A stretch of DNA of 53,521 bases from Aphelidium insulamus (lineage: Eukaryota; Aphelidiomycota; Aphelidea; Aphelidiaceae), in contig JAZDSV010000073.1 of assembly GCA_036784855.1 (NCBI GenBank), forward strand, positions 1-53,521, given 5' to 3'. Under the pieces are notes generated by a model that saw nothing but the letters and a program-made list of their open reading frames with translations, did not search any database and was not told the DNA's origin. Shown piece after piece: positions 11,879-22,291 of the stretch (its first letter is position 1; each line of letters begins with the position of its first letter). The position numbers and the translations under genes are program-made.

Positions 11879-14686
11879 ATGTCGCAGTCTGGCAATGCGG
11901 CTGCGTCTGCACGCAACGTGCGCCGCCCATTTCTCTTTGAAATCGCGTGGGAGGTGGCCAACAAGGGCACGTATGGTGTCTTGATGGCACGCGCACACAC
12001 ACATACACGTACTCACACCCCTTCTGTGCAGTGGGTGGCATCTACACCGTGATCAAGACCAAAGTGCCGGTGACGGTGGATGAGTATGGCCACGACCGGT
12101 TCTGTCTGCTGGGGCCGTTGTCGCGCAAGTCCGCCCAGATGGAAGTGGAGCAGACCGAGCCCACCAACCCCTACATCAAGGCCTCCATCGAGTCGATGCG
12201 CCAGCACGGTCAGTATAGATGTGATTATATAGTAGTGTACTCGTTATATTTGATTATATACATCTTGTATATTGATACCTCTTGCAGGCGTGCAAGTGCT
12301 GTATGGCAAGTGGCTTATTGAGAGCGCGCCATACGTGCTTCTATTCGATGTGGGCGCCATGATGCATCGCTGTGCCGAGTGGCAGGGCGATCTGTGGAAC
12401 AAGGCTGGCATCCCATCGCCTGATCAGGATGGTGACATGCGTGAAGCCATCATTTTCGGTTATCTTGTCGCGTGGTTTCTCGGAGAGGTGTGTTTACTAT
12501 TGTGTTCATTTGTACATTATCCAGCCATAGTTATCCACACCATGCATATATATATATATATATATATATATACAACTATATGCTAACCATCAGTTTGCGC
12601 ACCGCAATAAGAAACAAGCAATTGTGGCACACTTTCACGAGTGGATGGCGTCAGTGGGTTTGGTGCTGGCACACAAGCGCAACCTGGACATTGCCACCAT
12701 ATTCACCACGCACGCCACACTGCTTGGCCGCTATTTGTGTGCCGGCAGCGTGGATTTCTACAACAGCATGCACCGCTTCGATGTCGATTATGAGGCGGGC
12801 CGGCGTGGTATCTATCACCGCTACTGTCTGGAGCGGGCGGCAGCGCACTGCGCGGACGTGTTTACCACTGTCAGCCACATCACTGCCTACGAGGCCGAGA
12901 ACCTGCTCAAGCGCAAGGCTGATGGTGTTCTCCCCAACGGTCTGAATGTTGTCAAGTTCAGGCAAGTTTAATTAATTCAATCAGTTAACGTTAACTTCTT
13001 TAACTTCATTAACAGCGCCATGCACGAATTCCAAAACTTGCACGCACAGCACAAGCAGAAAATTCACGATTTTGTTCGCGGACACTTTTACGGCCACTAC
13101 AATTTTGAGCTGGACAACACGTTGTACTTCTTTACTGCTGGCCGGTACGAGTACCGCAACAAGGGTGTCGACATGTTTATCGAGAGTCTTGCCCGTATGT
13201 GCAATGTAGCTTCTTCTTGCTTGTGTAAAATATTCTTTTCTGTAGGACTTAATCAGGCGCTGAAGCGTTTTAATTCGCCCATCACTGTGGTGGTGTTCAT
13301 CATTATGCCGGCTGCAAATCACAGCGTGTCGGTGGAGGCGCTCAAAGGCCAGGCGGTGATGAAGCAGCTGCGTGAGACCGTGCACGAGGTGCAGCAAAAT
13401 GTCGGCAAGCGTGTCTTTGAAGCCTGTGCCCGGTACGTACTATTATATGTCACAGGTGTATTAACAATCTTTTTCCCGCAGTGGAAATATGCCAGTGAGC
13501 TCCGACATGATCACGGAGGAAGAATTTGTGCTGCTGAAGCGACAAATCTACAATCTGCGCCGCGAAACACTGCCGCCGATTGTCACGCACAACATGGCCG
13601 ATGACGGCAACGACCCGATCCTGAACCAGATCCGCCGTCTGGGCCTGTTCAACTACCCCGACGACCGTGTCAAGGTGATTTTCCACCCGGAATTCCTAAA
13701 CAGCAGCAGCCCACTCTTTGGCCTGGACTATGAGGACTTTGTGCGCGGCTGCCATCTGGGCGTCTTTCCCAGTTACTATGAGCCCTGGTATGATGTATAC
13801 ATTCAACTAAATATATCTAACCTGTAGGGGATACACGCCGGCCGAGTGCACGGTGTTGGGCGTGCCGTCCATCACGACCAACTTGTCTGGGTTCGGCTGT
13901 TTCATGGAGGAGAACATTGAGAACCCGGCCGACTACGGCATCTACATCGTGGACCGCCGCATGAAGTCCGTCGAGGAGTCCATCCAGCAGCTGGCGGACG
14001 TGATGCTGTCGTTCTGCGCCAAGAGCCGTCGCCAGCGCATCAACCAGCGTAACCGCACCGAACGTCTGAGCGACATCCTGGACTGGAAGCGGATGGGACT
14101 GGAGTACGTGAAGGCGCGCCACTTGGCCATGCGCCGCCGCTACCCGGACGCCTTTGCCGCGGCAACTACGTCGGATGAGGCGTCGACTGCCATGGCCACG
14201 TCCAGCAGCGCGCAGTCACTCACTATCGCTGATGTGGCTCCACCAACTGTTGTGGTGGCTGAAGGCGAACCGCAGCACAAGGACGATGACGGCGACGACA
14301 GCAGTAATGACAAGCATGCGCGCAAGCCCACTGTGGACAGCGATGCGGCGTCGTTTGAGTTGCCCCCATCGGCGACGGCTGCAGGTGTCGGAACTACAGC
14401 AGCAGCAGCAGCAGATTCCACAGTCATGGCCGGCAAGCAGCAGCAGCAACAACAGCAACAACCGCACAGCAAGGTGGCACACCCGCTGAGCGCACCGTCG
14501 TCGCCGAAACTGCGCGCGATGCAACAAGAGAATGAGAAGGACATGCGCCAGCTGATGACCAGCCACGGCAACATCTCGGTGATCACCACGCCGCCCGGCC
14601 TGGACCAGGATGCCGAGACGGCGTCCATCGAGTCCACCAAGAAGGCCGAGGAGGCGCTGAGCGCCCTGCACATTGGGACGGCCTGA
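11879..14686 (+). CDS. GYS: Glycogen synthase (GT3 family)
   Basis: Transfers glucose from UDP-glucose to the end of glycogen chains. Eight exons give 787 residues: 11879-11966, 12032-12208, 12288-12487, 12594-12961, 13016-13194, 13246-13432, 13482-13787, 13828-14686. Hallmarks are [10 protein letters not shown] followed by [10 protein letters not shown] (sugar-nucleotide binding), [44 protein letters not shown]-type core residues, [12 protein letters not shown] and the acceptor-site region PSYYEPWGYTPAEC. The C-terminal tail (from about 14150) is long, Ala/Ser-rich and has a polyglutamine run; phosphorylation-type control is plausible there but not shown. Intron 4 (12962-13015) must use a GC donor (AG|GCAAGT). 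Intron 1 (12031 acceptor) is either GC-AG or adds four residues to a conserved motif. Intron 3 carries a (TA)n run. Confidence 0.96.
12543..12572. repeat. (TA)n microsatellite in glycogen synthase intron 3
   Basis: A run of about 14 TA dinucleotides inside the 106-nt intron 12488-12593, one of the longer introns here. Similar TA runs occur in intronic DNA near 33538-33582 and 32391-32405. Confidence 0.9.
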
Positions 14687-14758
14687 ACAGTGCAGTGTCT
14701 CACACGGGATTTAAAAGCTTCTATAATATACTCTATGTCAGTATACTCTATATATTAT

Positions 14759-16463
14759 CTAGTCCAACTTTTGAGGCAGAGCCGTGGCCACGACAAACTC
14801 GGCCATCTGCGCCGCCTTGAGCTGGATGCCGCGCTCTTTGCGTCGACGACCACGTACGTACTGCATCGCCTCGCCGTAGGTGCGCGGCAACATGCGCCTC
14901 ACCGCGCAGTCAGTGTCGCCCTTGCCGCGGGCAAATGTAAAGTAAAACACATTGGTCACCTCCTTCTTGCCGGTGCGGATGTCCGACACCACCTCGGCCG
15001 TCACGCTTACCTGGAAAGTGGCGTGCGGCTCTCCCTCTGCGTACTCCACCTGCAATTGTGTTCCATAAAATAGAGTATACACACTTGTATAGATCTAATG
15101 GTACCTGAGAAGTGAGTTCCAGAATGGAACCGATGGGCACCGGCTTGCGAAAGGCAATCTCATCCAGGGCCACGGTCCACGGCCGCCCCTTGATGTACAT
15201 CATGGCCACGGTGTAGCCGAGTTCAAACGCCTCCCGCATCAGGAACCCGCCAAAGATGGACGAGTGGATGTTGCGCTCCTGCGGATGACAGATCTTGACG
15301 GTCTGCAGCCGGGTCTGGTGCTCGAATGCCACGGTGGCCGGCACCAGTGCCGGGTTGATCTGGCCGCTGCTGTCCTCGTAGCTGATCTGTTCCAGGTACA
15401 GGTCGTGTATGATCTGGCGCTCCTCATCCGTTGGCGCCACTCTGCTCAAGTCTGTTTTGGCTGCCTCCAGCTTGTGTCTCTTGCTCTCTACGGATGGTGA
15501 TTATATGGCGTTTATATTCACGTAGACTATATATATCATCCATAATCTACCTTCGCCCAGCTTGAAGAGTTGCTTCTCGCGCGGAGTGTCCAGAATCAGC
15601 GGCGATATGGCCACCGGTCCGAGAGTGTTTGGATCCCGCGCCACCATGGTGAACTTGCACAGACAGATGGGGGCCCAGGTGGTGCGGAGATGTGGGGCCA
15701 ACTGCTCGCCACTCTCGTCAATCGGGGCGGGACTGCGCGGCTCCCCGCAACTCTCCACCCGCACAGTCACCTCCAAACTGGTGCGGCCGACGTATGTCAC
15801 GTGTCCCGACAGTTTCAGGTCCAGATCGGGCCGGAGCGGATTGAGCAAGTCCATACGGTCCATGGATGCCGTGACAATTGTGAGTGGCAGTTCTCCCTCC
15901 CGCCCGTCGTGGCAGTGCCGATACGCAATGGACGCTGCCAGCGCGTCCAAGTCCTCCAACACCTTTCCCAGTCTATTATCAGTTAAAGGTTGCACTTCAA
16001 TTATAGCTTATATACTCATCATAGAAACAAAAAAGCTTATACAAACTATAATTATACAGACTCATAACACTTGCCGAAGACCCCGAAAGAAGTTGACGTA
16101 TTCCTCTCGCAGCTGCAGATCCGTGCGGAACGGGAGAACCACCTCGCAGTAGCTGTCACGCATGCGCTTGGCCACCGGCGTGTACGGCATAGCCGGCCGG
16201 TATATCTGCTGCAGCTCGGTGCGTGACCGGCGCTGACTGACGGGCGCGCCCTCCTTGTCCACCATGCCGATGGCGTAGCGCTCTCGCCACAGCAGATTCG
16301 TCAGCCGGGTGCGGTGTGTGTGTTGCCGGTCATCACCGCCGCCACCACTGCCACTGCCGCACTGTAGCGGTGACAGAGTGGTGCGCAGACCGCGGTGTCC
16401 CCGACTACTCCACAGAGGCCACCCTGATAGCGCCAAGTAGTGTTTATGGCGCAGTGCAAGCAT
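14759..16463 (-). CDS. ACOT9: Acyl-CoA thioesterase, ACOT9-like (mitochondrial)
   Basis: ACOT9 enzymes hydrolyse acyl-CoA esters in mitochondria using two tandem hotdog domains. Exons on the minus strand are 16463-16075, 15972-15551, 15487-15105 and 15049-14759; 494 residues. The N-terminus is Arg/Leu-rich and fits a mitochondrial presequence. Domain 1 has RMRDSYCEVVLPF, GKVLEDLDALAASIAY and SGHVTYVGRTSLEV. Domain 2 has CHPQERNIHSSIFGGFLMREAFELGY, VALDEIAFRKPVPIGS and a C-terminal RTYGEAMQY. Intron 1 (16074-15973) begins GCAAGT; no GT donor in the right phase exists, so this is a GC-AG intron. The stop lies about 70 bp from the convergent glycogen synthase stop. Confidence 0.94.
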
Positions 16464-16510
16464 GTTTGCAGTGTTGTTGTTTGTGGCAGTGCAAGTGTGT
16501 CACGTGAGAG

Positions 16511-17017
16511 ATGCAATTGCTGTGTCTGCCGGGCGCCGTGCAGCTGGCTGCCACAGAGCGTGGTCACAGCGGTCGTCGTAGTCCTGATGTGCACATATCT
16601 GATGGCCTGGCACCGAGTATTCCACTGCTGGGACTGCATCCGCGCAAACTTCGGTCACCCAACGCCCCCAAGAGCCAAATCCACGCCAGATCAAGGTGCA
16701 GCCGAGTAAAGTTGCTGCGGTTAAACACTCGGGAGAATGTGCCTGAAGTAGAAACTCGGGCTAATCTAGAGCCAGAAACTTCTGCCACTGCCACTGCTGC
16801 AACTTCCACAATCAAGCCACCAAGCCCCGTATCCATAACAGTTAAACAGCCACCGGCACTCGACCACAGCGCAGCGCACATATCACCACTAGAGGCGACC
16901 GAGAGACAGTATGCCATGGACACCGGACGCTTTCTCGCCCACAGAATGTCCAGGCACGCTGCCACAACAGCGGAACGAGCGCAGGCCCTTCGTCTATACG
17001 CGCAACTACTCCCGTAA
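16511..17017 (+). CDS. Hypothetical protein, 168 residues
   Basis: An intronless ORF starting 47 bp from the divergent ACOT9-like ATG. The middle is a Thr/Ala/Pro-rich linker; the C-terminal third (from TERQYAMDTGRFLAHRMSRH) looks like an amphipathic, basic helical domain. I recognise no family. The early part is rich in Arg/Leu/Gly without acidic residues, which would suit a mitochondrial presequence. A long opposing ORF on the minus strand (16564-17085) is the main alternative, but its composition looks like a shadow. The first exon may lie further upstream. Confidence 0.45.
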   Translation: MQLLCLPGAVQLAATERGHSGRRSPDVHISDGLAPSIPLLGLHPRKLRSPNAPKSQIHARSRCSRVKLLRLNTRENVPEVETRANLEPETSATATAATSTIKPPSPVSITVKQPPALDHSAAHISPLEATERQYAMDTGRFLAHRMSRHAATTAERAQALRLYAQLLP

Positions 17018-17335
17018 TAGACGGCTGTGATGCTGTCATACGTTATGTACAATGCATACATAGTTACATATAATGTGGCAGCCATGATTATCCCTTTTCC
17101 GAACTCACCTGATCATTGAGAGCCAGATGGCGCGATATGATTGGCCGATGCGATCTTGCTGATCTTGATCTTGCTTGTGGATCGCCGAATCACAATGCGC
17201 GATCAATTCGCCTATTTAATCGGCTCCGATTCTGCGGCTCATTTCAGCTTCTCTCTTACTCTTACTCTCTGCTACTTGCTCACTCACATCTTTTGTTCTG
17301 CTATATTTTGAACCTGTCGAAAAGAAAGCACACTT
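17018..17335 (+). promoter_or_regulatory. Promoter region of Dickkopf-like gene
   Basis: A 318-bp spacer. It contains an inverted CCAAT box (GATTGGCC near 17139), a cluster of GATC-centred words between about 17150 and 17207 including tandem GATCTTGCT/GATCTTGAT, a TATA-like CTATTTAAT near 17211, and then a pyrimidine-rich TCTCTTACTCTTACTCTC leader before the ATG. This looks like a strong core promoter. Confidence 0.45.
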
Positions 17336-17740
17336 ATGACTCGTCTGCCGACTGTTCTCATTGCCGTTGCGTGTTCCATGCTGGTAGGCACTGGCATGGC
17401 ATCAATGTCGGCCCCAAAACCGGGAGTCGCAACGACAACCGCCGATTCAAATCGCTGCACATCCGACGCCGACTGTCAAAAGACCGACAAGTACTCGCAG
17501 TGTTTCCAGGGCATGTGCTATCGAATGGGACTGGAGAACGATGGGTGTTCCAAGAGCACGCAGTGTTTCGGCAACATGGTCTGCCTGCCCAAGGCCGGGT
17601 TCAATGTATGCTATAAACGCAAGTACGTCAATGATAAGTGTACCTTCACCGAGGAGTGCATGGCGGGACACGTCTGCAAAGATTGCAAGTGCACCGTGAA
17701 CTCTGATGGTCCTCCCGCCACCGCCGTCCCAGTCCAGTAA
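17336..17740 (+). CDS. Dickkopf-like cysteine-rich secreted protein
   Basis: A 134-residue intronless ORF with a signal peptide (MTRLPTVLIAVACSMLVG) and one compact domain of about 75 residues. The cysteine pattern CTSDADCQK, CFQGMCYR, GCSKSTQCFGNMVC, CYKRKYVNDKCTFTEEC, GHVCKDCKC matches the Dickkopf N-terminal or colipase-like cysteine-rich fold known in animals and also common in zoosporic fungi. The role outside animals is not established; a cell-surface or extracellular function is likely. Convergence with a Wnt antagonist function should not be assumed. AATAAA follows at 17781-17786. The upstream region has CCAAT and TATA-like elements, suggesting high expression. Confidence 0.75.
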   Translation: MTRLPTVLIAVACSMLVGTGMASMSAPKPGVATTTADSNRCTSDADCQKTDKYSQCFQGMCYRMGLENDGCSKSTQCFGNMVCLPKAGFNVCYKRKYVNDKCTFTEECMAGHVCKDCKCTVNSDGPPATAVPVQ

Positions 17741-17914
17741 TTATCATCACGGCGTGTCTTGATACTGTGATAAGTATTATAATAAATGTGTTTGCTTAAA
17801 TATTGTATTTACAACTTATAACAAATTGTCCATACATTAACGGCATTAAGGCTGTTAACTATGCACAATTGACTGTATTGTCTGTATTGACACGGCGCGT
17901 GCGGCCATATCAAC

Positions 17915-20755
17915 ATGGTCATCAACGGCGACACCGCCAATGGCACCAGCACTGGAGACGACATGATGGTCTATTTGGATTATGCAGCAGCGGCTCTGTC
18001 CGATGCACGCGTTACTGATGCCTGGGCGCGTGATATGGCCGGCACGGTGTATGGCAACGCGCACTCTAGTGGCTCCACCGTCGCACGCAACACCGCCGCC
18101 ATGGTTGCCAGTGTGCGCGCCATGGTGCTGCGCCACTTTAACACGGATGCGGAGCAGTACGACGTGGTGTTTTGCTCGTCGGCCACGCGCGCCCTGGCCG
18201 CGGTGGCTGATTTGTTCATGCCAGAGTGTGGTGATGGCCACTCCAAGCGCCGCCATCTCTGGCTGATGAAAGAGTGTCACACGTCCGTGTTGGGCATGCG
18301 CACGGTGGCACTTAGGCGCGGCTACGGCGTGACCCTGTTTGACCACATGGACGCGGTGGTGGCCAGTGATGATGGCGGCAATGAGAAGGAAAAGCAGAGC
18401 ACATCACATCTGGTGGTGTGGCCGGCACAGTGCAATTTTAGTGGCAGGCGCTGGCCCCTGGACTGGGTGCGGCAGTGTCAGACGCGTGCGGCGTTCTACG
18501 CGTGTCTGGACGCCGCCTCCTACCTGTCCACCAGCCAGTTGTCGCTGCGACACTGCCCCGCCGACTTTGTAACGCTGTCCTTCTACAAGCTGTTTGGCTT
18601 TCCCACGGGCCTTGGTATGCATTGTCTGTTATCTATATATTTGCTCTCTATGTATACATCTCTTCATTTACTTTATGTATAGGCGCTCTACTGGTGCGCA
18701 AGGGTCGGGGCGATTTATTGCTGGCAGATCCATTGCATGTTGGCGGTGGCACTGTTGCTGGTTCGTCTACATAGCAATAACTTATCTATCCCGCTTTTCT
18801 TTTTCGTTTAATTTGTCTCCTTGCTTATTGTAAATATTCACCTTTCAAGGAATGACGTACGATGAGCCGTGGCAGCGGATGCGGCAGAGACACTTGCACC
18901 AACGACTGGAGTCGGGCACCCTGCCGTTTCTGGAGATACTCTATCTGCGCCATGCATTCCGCCTGTGGCCCAGCCTGCACGGAAGCTTTGCCGACATCTC
19001 GGCACGTACCTCTCAACTCATACGGCGCCTGTATCGCTCGCTGTCTGCGCTCCGGCACGGCCAAAACAACAGCGATAGTTCTGTGCTTGTCTGCGAGTTG
19101 TATCTGCATCCCAAACAGTTGGATGGCGATACACAATCATTCGCGCTAGACGCCTCGGGACTGCGCCACGGCCCCATACTCAACTTCAATTTACTGCGGC
19201 CCGATGGCTCCAGAGTTCCGGTGGCAGAGGTGGCGCAGCTGGCCAACTTTGTCGGCATACAGCTGCGGTACGGGACGTTCTGCAATCCGGGCGCGCTGCA
19301 GCGCCACTTTGGACTCTGCGCCGCTGATATCCGTGGTCGCGTCAGGCAGTACGGCGCCATCTGCTCTGCGGCTGAAGATGATGACTTGGACGATGACATA
19401 GATGTCGTCAACGACATCTATGATGGTGATAATGCGATGGACATGTGTTCTTCGAAAGCGCAGTACACAGTGCTGCCTGATGTAGAGCGGCTAGCGCTCA
19501 CGTATAATGGTCCCCCGCCCTGGGAGTCGATTCGCGCATCACTGGGGGCCGGCACTACGGAGGCCGACGTTGATGCATTGGTTAAATTTGTCGATACGTA
19601 TTTTGTGCAAAACACACTTGTCAAGCGGGATGAAAACACTCGGCAACTAGATGTCACTCAAAGGAAACATGCCACGCTGGCCTCTCTGTGCATCTACCCG
19701 ATAAAGTCGTGCCATCGCATGGAGATTTGCACCGAGTGGCCAATTGACACCCACACCGGCTCCTTGGTGGGCGACCGGGAATGGGCGTTGGTGGCGACGC
19801 ACGACTCAGTTACGGGCAGCCGTGCGCTCACTCAGAAACGACTGCCGCAGCTATGCACCATATATCCCGCGGTCAGACTGAACGGAACGAGATGCGTGGA
19901 GCTGCTGGTGTCTGCAGACGGCAACACCAATCTGACAGTTGATTGTGGCAATGTCACATCTGACTCATCGCCAAGATCCGTGCGAGTTTGTGGGCGACTG
20001 TAAGCATTCTTATTCAATGCACGTACATATGTGTAATGGCTTTGCAGAATGGAGAACTGCGCTTCTGTTTCGGCCAAGAGCTACAAATCCCCTCAATCTG
20101 AACAACGACAACAACAACTAGAAATGTTATCGGCCGATGAGTGGTTCAGCAGCGTTCTCGACATGCCAAACGTGCAGCTGGTGCGCAGAGATTATCATAG
20201 AACCCATGGTGTCGATGGTGTCAATAGCTTTGCCAACGAGTCGCCCTTTCTCGCCATAAATCAGGCCAGTTGCAACTTGGTTTGCCGTGTGGTCAGTTCC
20301 TGCACGCAGGTACTATATAATACGCAATCTGTATCTGTACATGTATGGAGAATGATAAATGCTTCACCGTACATCAAGAAGGCAGGCGATATTTCGGCGT
20401 TTATATATCGAGGCAACTTTGTCATTGACGGTGTGCCTGCTTTTGATGAGGACAGCTGGGATGTGGTGCAGATTGGCCGGCAGCTATTCAAGGTACAGTT
20501 TATACCTGACGTATATATGGATTAACGTTGCAGTGCACTGGTCCTTGTCTGCGGTGCCGAATGTTGGCTGTGGATCAGGAAAGTGGAGCGCCGAACGAGG
20601 CGGTATACCTCGCACTGGCCAGACACCGCCGTGATCATCGGGGACAAATTAGATTTGGTGTGCAGTTGCAGCACTTGCCCGACAGATCGTCGGCACCATT
20701 CGCCGTGCGTCCCGCAGATCCTTTCAAAGTTTTATCGCGCCGGGAACCTTGTTGA
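17915..20755 (+). CDS. MOCOS: Molybdenum cofactor sulfurase
   Basis: Adds the terminal sulphur to Moco for xanthine dehydrogenase and aldehyde oxidase. Exons 17915-18614, 18683-18760, 18850-19999, 20048-20309, 20379-20492, 20534-20755; 841 residues. The N-terminal class V aminotransferase fold shows YLDYAAAAL, GNAHSSGS, the Asp of CLDAASYLS and the PLP lysine in LSFYKLFGFPTGLGA. The desulfurase cysteine loop reads RYGTFCNPGALQRHFG; the FCN cysteine is kept while flanking cysteines seen in other members are replaced by Thr and Leu. An acidic insert (DDDLDDDIDVVNDIYDGDN) precedes the C-terminal MOSC region, which has CIYPIKSC, GDREWALV, FLAINQASC, CTGPCLRCRM. Intron 20310-20378 is stopless and a multiple of three, so its status is less certain than the others. 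Confidence 0.94.
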
Positions 20756-20813
20756 TGTACATAAAGATTTATTGAAACTGTTTTCCAAGCATAACAATTT
20801 TATATGTATAGAT

Positions 20814-21870
20814 CTATTTCTTCAAGGCAGCATGCGTGGCTGCCGAGTAAGCCCGCTGATACTCTTCGCTCTTCAGGTCTCTGAGCATATTTTGGACACC
20901 ATTCTGTAGAAGTTTCACCACCGTGGTGTGTAATGGATTCCCAGCCAGCTTTAATTGGCCGGACGTTGCCAAGTTGGCACACTGATCTGACGGAATTAAA
21001 TGGCCCATTACATATTCTCCTTCGTACTCAGAGTGGGTGGCAGCCATTCCAGTTTGTTGCCCTGCGCCAGAACAGCACTTAACTTTACCAGATTGCCAAA
21101 CTCTGCCGGCAGCACCTTCAGCTTGTTGTTCCGTATCGATAGCTAAAATTTGATATAATTAATTTATCAGACAGGATGCCATGAAGTACCAGCTCCAGCT
21201 GTGTCAACTTTCCAATCTCGGGAAGCAGTGTCTCCATTCCATTGTCGGCCAGGTGGAGCGCTCGAAGCGTGGCTACAAAATTTCAATCAATCATTTATTA
21301 CTAGTGTGTGGGTGAATGATACGCACTGAGAAAGCAGAAATTGGAGCGCAGAGACTTTATCTCGTTGCCACTGAGGTCCAGCACTTGCAGCACGGGACAA
21401 GAGCCAAACCCCTGGGGCAGCTCTTTCAATTTGTTCACACTAGGTCAGTTGTAATGAAGTAGTAAATAGGCACCACTGCAGCCACCTGCCTGCAAATAAG
21501 AATGCGCAATTTGGGCAGCTGACTGATGGCCAGTGGCAATGACTTCAAACTGTTGTTGAACAGTGTGAGCGACTCCAGGTTCTTCAGCTCGCCGATACAG
21601 TCTGGCAGCTCTGCGGGATATTATACTATGACATGAATAACCTCTCATGTACATATGCCGCCACCTTTCAGACTGTTGTTGCCCAGGTTGAGCCGCGTCA
21701 GGTGGATGCAGAATGCTGCCAGTGAGTGTTGAGTGCTTCTGGCTGTGCCACAACTACACTTACTAACCGATTTCATTCGACAGCACCTTGACTCCGCAGC
21801 CAAACAGGTCCAGCTCGCCGGAGCTCTTTTGGCGTGCCATCTTGACCAGCTCTTCGCCCGATTTGCCCAT
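20814..21870 (-). CDS. Leucine-rich repeat protein (LRRC57-like size)
   Basis: Seven exons on the minus strand: 21870-21768, 21715-21665, 21610-21490, 21439-21327, 21272-21190, 21142-21028, 20986-20814, giving 252 residues. After MGKSGEELVKMARQ the protein is made of about seven short LRRs of the type LtrLnLgnNsLkeLP, e.g. LNLGNNSLKELP, LTLFNNSLKSLP, LDLSGNEIKSL, LHLADNGMETLLP, LSIRNNKLKVLP. It ends with LKLAGNPLHTTVVKLL and a basic tail. The start MGKS could be N-myristoylated, as in LRRC57. Small intracellular LRR proteins of this kind are adaptors; no specific partner can be named. Intron 3 (21489-21440) has a GC donor: all nearby GT sites are in phase 0 while phase 2 is required. Confidence 0.85.
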
Positions 21871-22291
21871 TTCCAGCGATTGATATGTGTAGTTGGTTTA
21901 TCTATGTGACTATGCTGTTGATTGAAGTTTGGAAACAAGGCTAACAAAGAGTGCAGAGTGTATTATACAGCCGCGTGTACTGAAGAGCAGCATCTGTACA
22001 TACACATGTACAATGTATGATCTGCTCTAAGATGCACATTTGCAGAGTACATAAGCTTTAACTACGCACGCATGGAGGTAAGCCAACCAGAGATGCAGCA
22101 GGTACATTTGGTTGACGTAAATACCCCTCAAGCATCATCATACGTACATGATCTCAGCCTGTTACGCAGCATTGTATTCAATAGATATGTATACATAGTG
22201 TATGCATGTTGACGGGCGCTGTATTAATAGAGACAGTGCATTTACTAACAGTTTACAAGCACTGTTTCAACCTGCATTCTGCATTGCACGA
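21871..22291. other. Divergent spacer LRR gene / POLE
   Basis: A 421-bp AT-rich spacer between two divergent starts. It has many ACATGTA and TATGTAC words but no clear TATA or CCAAT arrangement, no RNA gene and no coding exon that I can support. An in-frame upstream ATG for POLE exists at 22202. Confidence 0.5.

Noticed and set aside
16564-17085. Minus-strand 173-codon frame opposite the hypothetical ORF
   Set aside because: Composition (Ala/Val/Cys/Ser without domain) and lack of splice context suggest a shadow; the plus-strand ORF has a more protein-like C-terminus. Not certain.
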